DNA of 64,000 bases from Acanthaster planci (Eukaryota; Echinodermata; Asteroidea; Valvatida; Acanthasteridae), in contig NW_019091367.1 in assembly GCF_001949145.1 (NCBI RefSeq), forward strand, positions 2,503,822-2,567,821, given 5' to 3'. This document shows positions 1 through 13,289 of this stretch, one piece after another; position 1 is the first letter of the stretch; every line of letters starts with the position of its first letter. The notes under the pieces were generated by a model. It ran no database searches, was not told where the DNA came from, and saw only the letters and a list, made by a program, of their open reading frames with translations. The position numbers and the translations under genes were made by a program.

Positions 1-2379
1 TTTTTTTTTTAAATCAGTGTGGAATCCATCCATTTGGTTTAAGTTTGGCAGTATAATTTGATTGGGTGCTTTTATTGGTTGACTGGGCTTCTTTTGTCCT
101 GGCCATTACTTTTTTGGTCAGGGATTGTTAAAAATTAACACTGACAGCTAAGAAGTGAGGAAAACTGCAGTCTGAGGATTCAGGAATTTTGGAGTGAAGT
201 TTACATGTAACCCACTTGAACCTTGTGTTCAAGAAGGAATACATGTATCTTCCATAATCATTGAGCAACGCAAGCTGTTTTTTTCACTCCTTTTCAGTCG
301 TACTCGGATTGACATTGATTGTATTTGTAAGACATTTTGTTGCCTTGTTTTCTGTTAGGATCATCATTTTGCATAGGGAAAGCAAGCAGGCCTTACTTGT
401 ACCTTTGACATGGGTCAGTGATTTCTATTAGTCCATTCTTCAAGAGGCTCTCAAAGACAAGGCCAACGTCAGGCCCCCCCTCGAATAATGCTGGTCACAA
501 CGAAACCTTGACTCTGTTGGCTAATGTACATGTAGGATTATGTAGGGTTTATGCCTTACTAAAGGAAGTTAATATTAAAAATCCTCCCACAGTATCTTTT
601 ACCCTTACATTATACATGTACATGTGTGAAGATTTGCGGCTTTAAGTTTTTATTCACATGTACAAGTACCGGTACATCTATGTAGAAACCAATGTTACAT
701 TTTTAGGGCACCAGTTTAGATTGGAAATGTTATACCGGTATGTACATGTACAATGTAGGTAGTTAAAGCCAAAAGATGGATGTTTGCCACGAAGCTGTAT
801 CTTTGACGTACTGTGTGATGTGCACACAGCCCCACTGCATCATGAGTGTTTCCTCTCATTATGTTGTTCACTCATGTTGAGCACATGACTGTGTTTGAGG
901 AATGCAGCTCCATCACTCATGTTCTCATGGTCAGCAATTTTCGCCCTGCACTTGTGCGTAAGGGTAAAGTAGTCTGGTAAGACTCGAGCGAAGCCAAGGC
1001 GCCAGGATGGTTGTTCACTTCTCTTCCTTGGGTTAAAACCCGTTGGATGGTATAAATTACACAAAATATTACTGTATGTGGGTGTCCATACGTGTAATAT
1101 GCACGTCATGTTGTCTGTTTCATGAGCAAACGTAACAGCAAATCATGCTGGCTTGATGTGCATGATTTTTGCACAGCATATGCACTTGCTATACATGTAG
1201 TTATAAAATACACGTACATGTACATACATGTACAAACACATGTACTGGTTTTGTGTGGGAGTGAATGCAGTTAGCATGCCAGATGGGCCTTGTGGTTTTG
1301 GAATTGTACATGTATGTAAATAACTTGTTTTAACCCTTCACATACTGAAAGAATACTGTACATGTACCTTTGTTGTGTCAGAAAGTAGAATCGTGACAAT
1401 GTACACTGTACATGGGTCTTGATTTTAATATGGGGGCCAATGTGTATTTCAGGGACATCACAATTATGACCATTTAAAACGACCAGTTTCACTTTCCCAT
1501 GTAATTTTCACATGTACATGTATTTGCCAGTTAATATAAGTTGATTACATTAAATTCATTTACATTAAAAAAGTGGATTTACACAATAATTGCAAGGGAA
1601 AAACCTCATCGTTTCTTTCCGTTTTTTGGTATTTAGTGTGACATTTTTGATGACCTGTGTCATATGACATTTCAAGCCACTGGCAAAACAAATACATGTA
1701 CATGTAACTAACCTATCAACAGAGAGGTAAATTATGATATCGTATAAATCTCCAAATGAAATTCATTTTAATTGAGAATACAGGTGCCATCATAATCTGA
1801 TATAACAACATAACATTTCGATTCTCCAGTTGTTACAAAGTGAAAATCATTTTAGGCTGTTAAAACAAACAAAAAGCTGTTGCAAATCATTTAAAAAACC
1901 TAAAATATCAACTCTAAGTACTCCCCAAAATACCTCCTACTAACTTGTGTCTGAGATCCCAAACATTTCTGAAGATATCCCTGTCATTTCTCGTAAATAA
2001 ATATTTTGGTTACAAATTTGGCTCGCAAAATGGTTACATTGTAAGCAAAAAAGTTCTTGCAGCTTCCAACATTTGCCCGAATTGGGATCATATTGCAAGC
2101 CTGCATGCGCTGTCATGTGATCGTCACATGACACAAACATGCCAAGTTCCCGCCATTCCTTCATCGTCGAGAAATTTCAATCGAAGTTTTTGTTACTCAC
2201 ACATTACGCTATGACAAAAAGTTACGGGTTGCAGGTTTCTTCTCAAGACATGAAGGTAAAATTTTACCTGAAACTTCATGTATTTACCGAAAAAAGGAGC
2301 ACGATAGCCACTTAAAACTTACAAATAAAAATGAGCGTAAGGAAGAAAAAAAACATTTTTCCCCTTCGAATCGGAAACG
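1..2379. other. Non-coding stretch, no gene seen
   Basis: I see no splice-bounded coding exon, RNA gene or recognisable transposon here. Open frames are short and have biased, low-complexity translations. The stretch holds several TACATGTA-type palindromes (for example around 1213-1240 and 1690-1705). It is presumably sequence upstream of the SRPK gene. Confidence 0.5.
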
Positions 2380-2518
2380 CTTGTCGTCGTCGCCATTTTT
2401 CGTTTTGCGAGTTTACCTTTTATGCTAGTGTCCATTAACGATGTCATGACACGCCGGCCTCGCGGTCCATTCACAGCGTGCTGTGTCAAGTCGGTACACG
2501 TGCGCTGGCGACTGTCTT
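2380..2518 (+). promoter_or_regulatory. CpG-rich block, candidate promoter / non-coding first exon
   Basis: This block is clearly richer in CpG than the AT-rich DNA around it. It contains GTCGCCATTTT at 2389-2399, which fits the YY1 consensus read on the minus strand, and a CACGTG E-box at 2497-2502. A good splice-donor sequence, CTT|GTGAGTG, starts at 2519. Vertebrate-style promoters often combine CpG density, YY1 and a downstream donor. The link to the SRPK gene 35 kb away is inference only; it could equally serve an unseen transcript or be a CpG-rich repeat. Confidence 0.3.
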
Positions 2519-4635
2519 GTGAGTGGTGGAACGTTCAGTGGCAGTGAACACATGGAAAGAGTGCAGTGCACATTACGCCTCTCGGGAAACAGTCACCGGC
2601 ATATGTGTGCCGCGCCGACTCGGCATGCTGGTGCTATTTTGTGAATGGTCCGCTAGGCCGGCGTGCTGTGACCTCATCAACATACATGTACATCAGCATA
2701 CAGCTCAAATCACAAAATTGGACATGGGGATTTTAAAAACTTTTTGGCATAAATGCTTTGTGACATCAAACTTTCTTTGCATTCCACTTGAATAAAAATC
2801 TGAACCGGCATCTAAGTACATGTATCTCTGCAACTCTGAATTCTTTGAAATTTTCTTCATTATCCACAAAAGACAGAAGTTATGTTTTTAACTTTCAAGT
2901 AGGCCAGTGGGTGCGTGACAAGTTTTTATAGGCCTACCCGTTCAGTCATGACAGTCCAACCTCGTTAATAACAGCACTTTAAATACAAGATTCTCCTTTA
3001 ACAAGAATTCTTTTTTAAGCCCCAATCCTTAGTTTTTCTACATTTTCATTATAAAAGGTTTCTTTTCTTATTCACAAATGTTGAACCCACTGCAATATGT
3101 GCAATGTTTGGTGACAATTGTAATGCTTTATGACATCAAAATTGCTTTCCATTAATTCCCATTCATCGGAAATATGGACAGGTTTTAGAGTACATTTGTA
3201 TCCCTAATTCATTTGAGATCACTATTCATTGACTGCAGACATGAAATGTTGTTGCCATTGTTACAACAAAATCTAATGCAGTTCCCAGTGTAAATTAATA
3301 TTTGTATTGTGACAGTTTTCCCATGTGTAACAGAGAAACCGGTTTCTCTGTTAGACGTGAAATGAGTCATGAACCTCTTTAAACTAAAAACTTCAAAACA
3401 CTTAATGTTTCTGGCAAAGGTGCACAAGCTGAACGGCATACATACTTATGAGCTGTGCCATATATTTACTATTTAACCAACTTTGTGTTAAACCAAATGA
3501 AACTTTGCAAAATAATTTTTAAAAATAGCCAAAAAGTGAAATTTGGGGGAAAATGTTTTGCCCATTTTTATGCCACCGGAAACAGTATCTAGAAGAAGCA
3601 ACTTGTGATTGGAATATATGGCATGTACACAAACAAAATTGGCAACGGTTGAAAAGAAACCTTTACCAACCAAAAATGACATGCATAGGACCATCATGTT
3701 TGGTTTCTTTGTTACACATTAAATAATTTCCTGCACCACTGCACAAATTGAGTCTGTACACGTCAAAGTAGTTATTCAAAGCAAAAATTTTTTACATTTA
3801 TTGCATATGTATTATCAATTACATATCAACAAGTTTTGAATTTGTTTAGACAATTTTGAAATTTTGACCACCATGTCACACATTTGGCCCCCTATTTAAA
3901 ACAAGTAATAATATTTATGTTGTAATGTTTCTCATGATTACAACATGTACTTCTTAAATAGGCTGCAAATAATGTGGATTTTACCAAAAACGTAATGAGG
4001 ATTTGGGAATAAAGCTTGTTTCTGGGTACCTACATGGACACAATTTTCTATACATGTACATGTGTAAAATGGGTTTATTTGAAGTTTCCACAGTGTAAAT
4101 TGTCACCCAAACTGACTGCCTGATAAATACAATGGAGCGTACAAATGTTGACTGGACTGCAACAGGGAGCAGAAATAATCCAGATGGCTGAAATGGCTCA
4201 TTTCTAGTAAACCATATTGAAATATTATAAGCTTCCTCTGCCAAGTGGCGCCTCAGAGATGTAGAGACATCGGTGGAGAGCCTGACTGGAGCTTGGATCT
4301 ATCCCGTACCCAGGATATTAATGTTCAGGTGGGATGGGAAGGAGGGAAACGCTGTATGTGGGGCGGCACGGGAAGATCATGCATTATTACTCGCCTCACT
4401 CGCCGCTCAGTCCTAATCGAGCGAGACACACACTGCACTCATATTATCATATACATGTAGAAGGGTTCCTTCAGGACACATCTGTCTGAGATGGTATGAA
4501 TTGAAGCCGTTTAAGAATTGGCTGGTTTGAAGGGATACCGAGAGACTTTGAAACCTCCTCTGTTTCCCTCTTCCCATTTCTTGGGTGGAAAAATGTTGAA
4601 AGAACCTGTGTTCCGATGAAGCTTGTGTTTTTCAG
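2519..4635. other. Non-coding stretch, possible first intron
   Basis: No coding exon, RNA gene or repeat family is recognisable. If the flanking candidates are real exons this would be the first intron of the gene. Confidence 0.4.
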
Positions 4636-4752
4636 CTGTTGTTGGGGAAATATGCCGCACGTTCACTCCTGTTCCGGCAGTGCACAGGTTGCGCCTGGCT
4701 CCGTGTACGGCTGTCGTCTAGGCTGTTCCCTTCCACATACTGGTTTTGAACG
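4636..4752 (+). CDS. Candidate 5' coding exon of the SRPK gene (unproven)
   Basis: A pyrimidine-rich acceptor (TGTGTTTTTCAG, AG at 4634-4635) and a strong donor (CG|GTGAGT at 4753) bound a 117-nt segment. It contains an ATG at 4652-4654 followed by 33 open codons plus two bases. That end phase is what the first certain SRPK exon (38029) needs; joining would create an Arg codon (CG+G) and keep the frame. Against it, the encoded peptide is cysteine-rich and does not resemble the lysine/arginine-rich start of vertebrate SRPK1 or SRPK2, and a phase match alone has a one-in-three chance. It could instead be a 5' UTR exon or a false positive. Confidence 0.22.
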
Positions 4753-6228
4753 GTGAGTGAGTCGCTGGCATTATTTACCCCCCCTCTCTGCGTGTTTTCC
4801 AGAAGGCATGGATCTCAGCTGACTGTGCAAATGGGTAATGATTTTTTGGGGAATGCTGTAGGGTCCTTGCCATGGTGATTTGTAGACTGCTAGAATGGTT
4901 TATTCATCATGCCAGCAGTTACATGTACATGTGCCGGTACACACCGATGTTAGCATCTTGGGAGCAGACAGCATATTTTGTTTTTGTCATTGAAATACAT
5001 GTGGCAATAGCCTGTGGAACCACCTGTCTCTTGTGCCCCCCCCCACCAAATTAAGCATTTTACAATTACAGAGTACCAGTAGTACCTGTCAGAGACTTGT
5101 TGTGTTTGTACGTGTACATGTATGTGCAGTAAGTACCGTACCGGTACGTCCCACTTCACCTGCCATGCATCGTGGGAAAAAGGTTGACAGTTCTTGACTA
5201 GCAATTTCAAATGGTATCCATTTTTTCACAGGGTGACAAAGAACCATTACCGGTACCTTTGTGAATTTGTGGATGTGCAATGATTGTGCACACTGTGTCT
5301 GCGAAAGGCTGTGTATTTTAGTAACTTGACATTTAGCATGTGATCATGTCTGGTCCATGCATTGTACGGTACTGTACCAGCATGCGTGTACACAAATGAT
5401 GAGTGATGGTAGAATAACGGCCGAACAATATGTGCAAATGTTGGGAGTGCATCATGAAGTTGAAAAGAGGTCTGTTGTGCTCCCTGTGCTCGGAATATGT
5501 ATCTACCGTTAACTGAAGGCATTGTGTGTAATGGGTATTGTTTGAATCATACACCTCTGTGGATTGACGTCCAGTCAGACCCCTCGACCTATTAAATATG
5601 TGCAGTGCAGTTTCCACTTCACTGTCTGTTCAATCAGATGTTTATGTACAGCGAAAACAGGCAGAAAAATATCGAAGGTCACCCATTTTCATGTGTAAAA
5701 ACAACATTACTAAAGGTTTTGGCTATGTAACCGTATTTGTTTTGAATGTACATTGTACATGTACCAAATCTGGTGACAGTTAGCGCTTGCTTTGATAGGT
5801 GGTTGTCAAACACACTTATAACTATGATGGCTTATTGGAGCAAAGTGCCTTATTCAAGACACACAGACATTCTTCAAAAGAATCAGGTACCCAAGGAGTT
5901 TGGATTAGATGGTCAACAGCCGTATACGCTATGCTTCAGAGGTTGCAAGTTTGAACCTGTGAAGTTTTCCCTGTACATTTATGTCAATACATGTACATGT
6001 ACATGTATGTAGACTCCTTGTCTCCTTACAGTCAACCCTAAACCTACATGTATGTATCTTTCAGAATCCACTAAAGGTTTTTTTGGACTTTGTTAGGATT
6101 GAGAAGGCACTGGTAGAGCCAAGCCACTATTACATGTACACCTTGCATTAATCTTAGCATTCTGTGAAAGTAGGGAGCATGTAATGGAAGTGTTCTACTG
6201 AAATCCATAAAATTGCACCTTACTGGTA
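4753..6228. other. Non-coding stretch, no gene seen
   Basis: Contains scattered TACATGTA and TACCGGTA palindromes (for example 5990-6008) but no supported exon or RNA gene. Confidence 0.45.
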
Positions 6229-6795
6229 TTTGTTTCAGTTAACCTCAGTTTCGTTTTTTTCCCATTTTTTATCTGTATTGTGGGCCTTTTTAATGTTTTT
6301 GTGCTACATACATGTACATGTACAGTAATATGACTTCATGAGCATAACTGTGATGTACAGTTTAATTAGAGGCACAGAAGTGGACTGAACCTCAGTGTTA
6401 CATTACATTGATTTGTGCACAAAAATACTAGATTTTTTATACTTTGCTATTGGAGATCTTCCAAATCCTTTGACAATTTATTCTTCTGTGAGCCAGCGGG
6501 CAGTTTTTCTGAGAAATCTTTCAAGAAACAAATTTGGGGTTCAAAATTTGAACATGAAAACATTCAAACTGAACCGTGTCTTCCTGGATTTACCGGGGCT
6601 ACTGGGTACATCACACTAACAGCACCCTCACTTGTCTAAAAAAAAAAAGCAGTGCCAATTTGAAATGTTTAAAAAAGTGCACTTTCCAGTTCACTTAACT
6701 TAAAAAAGATTTCCTTTTTTTTACATTGAAGAAGAGTTTAATCAGGCACAAAAAGTGATTCTAAGAAAAATTCATTGCATTTGTCCTTTTAACTA
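6229..6795 (+). repeat. Dispersed unnamed repeat, copy 1
   Basis: This stretch aligns by eye, in the same orientation, with 55968-56500. Shared landmarks are a TTTGTTTCAGTTA start, CTCAGTGTT followed by TGATTTGT, CTAGATTTTTTA, GTCTTCCTGGATTTAC, CCTCACTTGTC and CACAAAAAGTGATTCTAAG. No coding capacity is preserved; overlapping short open frames here are by chance. No terminal inverted repeats or target duplication were found, so the class is unknown. Confidence 0.7.
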
Positions 6796-8682
6796 CAAAC
6801 TTTTATACATTTAGAAATGTACCAGGTACTCATAATTGTAAAAATTGGTTTTTTGTACAGTGTACCGGCAGAACTAGGAGGATTCCAGAAGGTTGTTATT
6901 AAGTGTATGCATGACCCAGAGATTTAGAGTTTATGTACAGTACCAGCACATGTAAATAATCAGTTTTGTTAAGCGATTAAATCCTCTTTTAGAAAATTAA
7001 TCTTTTTTTTTTTTGAGTATTAAATCTTCAACCTGGCCATGAATAGACTTACATTTACATACCATACTGGACACAGTGCAAGCATGAAAATGATTACATT
7101 TAAATGTAGTGTTTCTTCTAGATAATTTTTAAACTGATACATTTCATGCAGATTGCATTGTTGCATTGTGTATTGGTTGATTCATACTGCATGTACATGG
7201 CCTTTAGCCCACATACTGTGTACAGTGTGTACGCACAAAACTGTAAATGTAAATTTGAAATCGTAACCCTTTCACTCAATCATAGTCTTTCCAACTCCCG
7301 TTTGCTAATTGCTTAGTTCTGTTCAGTGTATACAGTACCCTGGGGCTGTAGACACACAGACACGTTCCGCCTCTGGCGGTTTCCAATATAGCGATACATT
7401 ATAATTGAATTAACAATGTCTCATGGTTAAATGTAACATAATACAGGTGCACTTAATGAGCTCGGGGCACAGGTTGTGCGAGCACCGCATTACAAACACT
7501 TCACCGCCCAGTTAAATTTTCACCCAGACTGCATCAACATCTACCAAGAAAAAAAATTGGGCCGGCTCACTTTGAGCTGAGGGGAATTTGCATTTCAGGC
7601 ACATGCGTGATTCATCAGTGCTATTAATAAATCTCATTGTAAACTGAAATTTTAAATCCCGGCATTGAAAATGCTGGCAATTGTAAACATCAATGTCTCC
7701 AGCTTTGAAGTTTAATAATATATGCAAATTGTGAAGTGTTGTTCATTAGTTGAGGGGTGTCATTTCTTCTAATTTCTTGAGAATTGGGGATTTTGACTCC
7801 AGAAGTCTAGATTTTTAGAGTTTCAATCATTCAGGTTTTTGTCACTTTTTCATTTTTCTTTGCACATACAGTAATTATTTTTTTTCAATATACTCACAAT
7901 AAACTGCGAGTACGACACATGCAGTCATGGCGATTTGTGAGAGAGATCATGCTATATGACCTAGTAAAAGCTCTTCAAAGTCCCAATATTTTCTTGTCAT
8001 TGTTTCATCTTCTGCGCTGGATATTTCCCGGATTTTCTCTTCATCCCCCAGTTTCTTCCCCGATACAAAATTAGTGTACTTGAAATACGACTTCATTCCA
8101 TACATTTGGATATTTGTGTTTACTTCACATTTGACTGTAGAAACTTTAGTTCACATTACTACATGTACACGTATATATCCTAAAGCTTAGATTAGGCATT
8201 GCTTCTGTCTCACTGTGCCGTTGCTTGTACATGTACATTGGCCGTCCTGTATCATCTTATGGTGTAATCTTCCAGCTATCAAGCACATGTTAGGGAAATG
8301 TTCATTAGGAATGTCAAAGCAGCGGTAATTTGAAGATGACACATCTTTGGATTTTAAGGTTGCACATGCTACATAGTTGGCCTGGCAATGTGACGTACTC
8401 AAAGGTTGATTTCTTCATTGTGTCCTGCTCAGTAATCCAACTGGAAGAGATCCCTGCAAGAAGGGAAATGACATACATGTTTCACAGAAAACCTGCAACA
8501 AGATTTTTGTGTGACATGCTACTGGTGAATACAACTGTCACATGTGTTTTTCACTGTCATGTGATCTATTTAGAGTGCAAATAATACTTGAAAAAGAATA
8601 GTCTGTAGTCAAATGAGAGTTTGTTGAAATTTTAAGTGGAAAACGAGCAAAGAAATCGATAACAGAAGGGCACGTACTTTGG
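6796..8682. other. Non-coding stretch, no gene seen
   Basis: AT-rich sequence without recognisable exons, RNA genes or repeat families. Palindromes are sparser here than in neighbouring kilobases. Confidence 0.45.
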
Positions 8683-9145
8683 GGCTGAGTTCGGGTGGCT
8701 TGTTCTTGTAGGTTCACGGGGAGCTCGATTTGTTGTTCGTAGGTCGGCCGCTCGAACGATGGGAACATACAACCGGTTAGTATTGCTAGTAGTTATTTGT
8801 GGCAAGCAACATGTAACATGGCAGCGTCCTTGTGCATTCTTCGAGAGTCAATGTCGGATAACTGGGCTAACTTCTCTTCCATTTATAACAAAAATCATTT
8901 CTGTCATGGAAAATTATTAATGCTAATTTTGCAAAACTTTCCATTTTTTTCGGCTTTGTAAGCCATATCGATACTTGTTGCGGCTGTTCAAAAATCAAAT
9001 CTCACAATTTTTTCCGTGTGTTCGAGTAAAATCGTGATGAGGTGGTGCGTGATTCTGTTCCGAGAACAGTGTTCTAAGGCGTGTTTCCCTGTTCGAGTGC
9101 GAGGACACGAAACCCATGTCAGGAAGAGGCTGCCCGAACTCGACC
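8683..9145 (-). mobile_element. Short inverted-repeat element (MITE), copy 1, reverse orientation
   Basis: This 463-bp segment is the inverted counterpart of 10582-11053. Its ends, GGCTGAGTTCGGG at the left and CCCGAACTCGACC at the right, are inverted repeats of each other and match the termini of the other copy. Internal matches include the segments around CTCTCGAAGAATGCACAAGGA and AACTGGGCTAACTTCT (read on the appropriate strand). There is no transposase reading frame. The GG-starting ends resemble PIF/Harbinger-type non-autonomous elements. I see no clean target duplication at this copy. Confidence 0.75.
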
Positions 9146-9414
9146 TTTGTGTAATGACATGTACATGTATGTCTACATGAAACAAAAGTTTTTGTCTTTG
9201 CTTTCAAGCACTTCCCAGAAATCTTTTCTTGTTTGTTTTAACACCGAACCTTTGTTCTGATGAAGAGTACTAGTTGTTGACTCACACTCTTGAAAATGTA
9301 CTTCTACTCACATAAAAAACCAATTCCATGTACTCACACGTGTTCTCATGCAGAAGCACTTATACCTGCACTCTGATTCATTCTGATTAGATAATGTTTT
9401 CTCGCGAGTATGAG

Positions 9415-9665
9415 TACATGTAGTTCAGATGATATTTGGTTCAAAGTTTGAACAGAACCCCCCATGATCAGTGTCTTCATCTAATGACATCACAATAACA
9501 GTGCCCTCATTTGTCGGGAAAAGTATCGAAAATTTTCTGGTGGTTTATGAAAGAAAATGCACTTTTCGATGAGACTAACCAAAATGGATACATATTTCTT
9601 ACATGTATTGAAGAGGAAAGAAAGTTCCTCAAAAAATCATGTCTCTAAGATAAAATTTGCATCTT
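9415..9665 (+). repeat. Dispersed unnamed repeat, partial copy 3
   Basis: A shorter, more diverged relative of the repeats at 6229-6795 and 55968-56500, same orientation. Shared landmarks are TTTGGTTCAAAGTTTGAAC, GTGTCTTC, the ACAGTGCCCTCA-TTTGTC segment and the GTGCACTTT-like and TCTAAGA motifs near the end. Only the second half of the repeat is represented. Confidence 0.5.
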
Positions 9666-10581
9666 GGACCCTAAATGATTGCCACTGTACAGAATACACT
9701 TGTGTGTGTGGTTGTACAGTGTATGTGATTCTGTGAAGGATCCAATGATTGTGGTCTGAGGTAGTGCCTACCCCCTCGCTTGATTGGTATTTCGGGAATG
9801 TACAGGTGCATTTCATTCCAACTGAAATTACTCAAGGTCAATGAAATGTTTTCATAGTTTTTTTTATCCGTAGCAGGTATTCAATTCTGTTTGTGTATTA
9901 AACGGTATCTCCGGTGCTTCTTTCTTACCTTGTTGGCAATTCTTGTTTTCTTTGTATTTTGAATTCAAGCATTACACCTTCAGTTGTGTTACCTGTTTTA
10001 TTTTGAGATGAAAAAATTCTCTGCAGAAAATGACATACATGTACAAATGTAAAGTGACCGAGGAAGAGCGCCCCCAAGTGTCACCCTCATTTGCTCCAGC
10101 TATTCATTTCTTTTTCATTGTCACGCTGCCTGCTGGATAGCTCACCTACAGACACAAAAGCTTAATTGTCCAAAGTTGTAAGCCATACCCTCTCTCTTGA
10201 ATAGTGAAAATTGTTCAGCAACCTTATGACCATAAAAGACAGAAAAGCAAAGAACAGAAAAAGTCAAGTGCAGTGCTGGAATAGGGCTGTAGGGAAGTCC
10301 GAGCTTTACCCATTGTCAGTTTTACACAAACATACATGTACATGTAAATGCCACCTCTGTCTCTGAGTACAGTTAAGAGATTTTTGAAAGCACAACTGGT
10401 CGCTTTATGTCTTTCACATGTATGTGTTCAGTTGAGGCACAAACAGCTCTGCCTTCACATTCTGTAAACAGAAAGGTTCGTTTGGGTCAGTGTGCTGCTA
10501 TCGATCTACATTTACAATGTAGCCCTAGGTAAAGCTTAGTGTAGATGTAAACCCTGTTTTGGCTGAGTCATTGGACTATAA

Positions 10582-11053
10582 GGTCGAGTTTGGGCAGTCC
10601 ATTCTTGGCATTGGTTTCATGTTCTCATGCTCGAACGGTGGGAACATGAGTCAAGAACACTGTTCTGGGATCACACAACAGGGTCACTCACCACCTCTCG
10701 TAAGGATTTTACACGAACACACGGAAAAACTCGTGAGATTTGATTTTTGAACAGCCCCAAAGAGCACCAATGTGGTTTTACAAAGCCGAAGACAATGGAA
10801 AGTTTTCAAAATTAACAGTGGGCCCTTATAATTTTCCACGACAGAATTTTTTAAATGGAAAAGAAGTTAGCCCAGTTATCCAACATTAACTCTCGAAGAA
10901 TGCACAAGGACGATGCCATGTTGCATGTCACAAATAACTACATGTACTAGCGCTAAGAACCGGTTGTACATTCCCGGCGTTCGAGCGACTGACCCACAAA
11001 CAACAAATCGAGCTGTTCGTGAACAAACAAGAACAAGCCGCCCAAACTCAGCC
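10582..11053 (+). mobile_element. Short inverted-repeat element (MITE), copy 2, forward orientation
   Basis: A 472-bp element with imperfect terminal inverted repeats: GGTCGAGTTTGGGCAG at the left, and CCGCCCAAACTCAGCC at the right, whose reverse complement is GGCTGAGTTTGGGCGG. It is flanked by TAA on both sides, a plausible 3-bp target duplication of the TWA type used by PIF/Harbinger elements. It is homologous along its length to 8683-9145 in the opposite orientation. No transposase is encoded, so it would depend on an element elsewhere. Confidence 0.75.
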
Positions 11054-13289
11054 TAAGAGTCAGATTGACTGTACATGATGTACAGTGTATAGTGATAGTT
11101 CATTACAAAAAAACGGAAAAAAAAAGGAGAAAATTGCAGAACTAGAAATATGCTTGGAAAATGTACATTATATGTGTGCAAGGGCACAGTTACTGAATTA
11201 GTTAACCATCCAAAATCAGTGGTGTTCGTGGGGGACGGCTTTTCAAAGTAGCAGTAGATTACATTTGTATTTCTCCGAAAGGTCTTGGGGACCTTTTTTA
11301 CAGTGCATTGTGGGGAAAAGGTTGACACCACGCTCTTGACATTACATGTAATTCATTTTCCACGTACTATAACAGACAAAACCAGAAGCAAAGAATTGCC
11401 CATGTGAAAAAAATGTCCAGCAGAATTCCTCCTTCCACCTAGAATGAATCATGGCCCAGTTTCACGGCCTTGTAAATCCATGGCTCGTCACGGATTACCT
11501 GGTATCTTAACAGTACATTGTACTGACAGCCCTGTTTAAGGACCGAATTCCCAGTCACGGGAAAAAGTGCAAAATTCAAAGTTTACTGCTGACCCATGAA
11601 ATACATGCTCACCCGTAACAGAAGTTTAACGGCAAACACCTCCTGTTCATGTACATGTAGGTTCTGCACAGCATTTTCTCATTTGAGTGTATGTACCCGG
11701 TATCATTGGCAACATTTCCAGGGTTCAAGATCTGGAACCCTTGTACTAGTACACAAGGATGCCTTGCATTCAACTTGCAGCTGTAGAGATCCGCATGCAC
11801 ATGTGTACCCGTAGGACAGTGGATGGTCGGTGCAATATTGTCCACGATTAATAACTTCCCTGGCATTTCCTGTTCTAGGGAAGTGACAGGTGCAAATATT
11901 TGTCCATTACTGTGATCGTACATCCCGTACCGGTACTTAACATCTTCATCCACTTTCTCTTCAGAAGGATAACAGATAGGTGATTGTCGTAGCAGTTTAC
12001 AGGGATCCAAATCAAAATTTCTCTTGAAATGAAACATTTTCAAGGATGCATAACCCACGTAGTGAATTTAGTTATACTCTGTACATGCATGTACATGTAC
12101 TAGTACGTTAATACCCCCCGACCCATAGAGTAACAAAACAGATTTCATACATTCGGTTGAGAGCAGGGGCAGTTCTTATCAGTTGATATACATGTACACA
12201 AGTACCGGTGCAAACTGGGTCTTTACACTTTCACAGTTCTCATGTCTAAGTTTGACACTTCATGTTCTCTCCTCTTCACTTAGGCATACACAATATTTAT
12301 CCAAAGAGTCTGCAACTCTGCATTTCATCACAGAGTCGAACTCCCACTCTGCACCAACTCAGCTTCATTCTTTGTCAAATCACACAGCACGCACCACGCG
12401 CAAAATGTCATGAACACACGTTGTGCATGTATACACTGTACATGTACAGGAACAGTGCATGCGAGGACTTTTAAGTACTAAGCACAAGGTGCATGTCTAA
12501 AGGGGTTTTTGCGAAACAAAAGGTAAAATTGATGAACAAAACGGTTGGAAACATATGACTGTTTGACTCATTTTTACCTTTTTACCCCAAAAGGTCCGGG
12601 ATTTATGAAAGGAAATAACAATGTGAAGGGGTTGGTTTGGAACAAGCAGATGTATGTTTTAACCAGCTTGCGGCTTGCGGACAATGGAACATTTATCATC
12701 TCCACCCCTTGCCGATTTTAAGCCTACTAGTTTTCAACCAACCCACCGCACCTTCATTCCCTTACTCTGCTTTCTATTTGGCTCCATGCAGTGGGCTGAT
12801 CCTCCCCTACATGTACATGTACTCGTACATGTACATGTAGGCTTTCAGGAGCAATCACATCCAAGTTTAATGGTCTCTTGAAGAAGAGTTTCTCATTACA
12901 TGTATGCGCGCATCTCCCCAGGTGTGGTTTTCAGGCCAATGGATGCATACAGGTACCGTTCTGCATTTCATGTAGTGTTGGATGCCATGGTAACATGTCC
13001 ATTAGCAAAATAGTGAAATGTACCGGTAGGTAATTGAGAAGAGTGGAAGAAAAAGAAAAACAAGGCAACAAATGATCTGCTAAAAAAGATTCTTTCATCC
13101 CTAGGGCCGTTGCTGCATGCAATTTGAAACATACTAGGGGAATAGACGAACTTTAATAAGATGTGGTATTGATGATTTTTAATGATTTGTAATGTATTAA
13201 TTTTGTATTTTAATTAGATTCAGGGTATGCAGGTGTTAGAATACTAATTTTTGTATGTTTTTGATGAGGCTTGTACGCAGAGATGTAAT
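11054..13289. other. Non-coding stretch with a small inverted repeat
   Basis: No supported exon. A 149-codon open frame lies on the minus strand (11609-12058) but matches nothing I recognise. A small hairpin-forming unit is listed separately at 12502-12588. Confidence 0.4.
12502..12588. repeat. Small imperfect inverted repeat
   Basis: The segment opens with GGGGTTTTTGCGAAAC and AAAAGGTAAAATTGATGAAC, and closes with TGACTCATTTTTACCTTT then TTACCCC. The reverse complement of the right half matches the left half imperfectly over about 25-30 bases. It could be a small foldback element or a chance hairpin. Confidence 0.35.

Noticed and set aside
4245-4460. 71-codon open frame before the candidate 5' exon
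   Set aside because: It starts at a GTG, not an ATG, and shows no family resemblance.
11609-12058. 149-codon open frame on the minus strand
   Set aside because: The translation has mixed composition but no domain I recognise, no convincing splice context and no repeat partner. It remains possible as an unknown ORF but is not supported.
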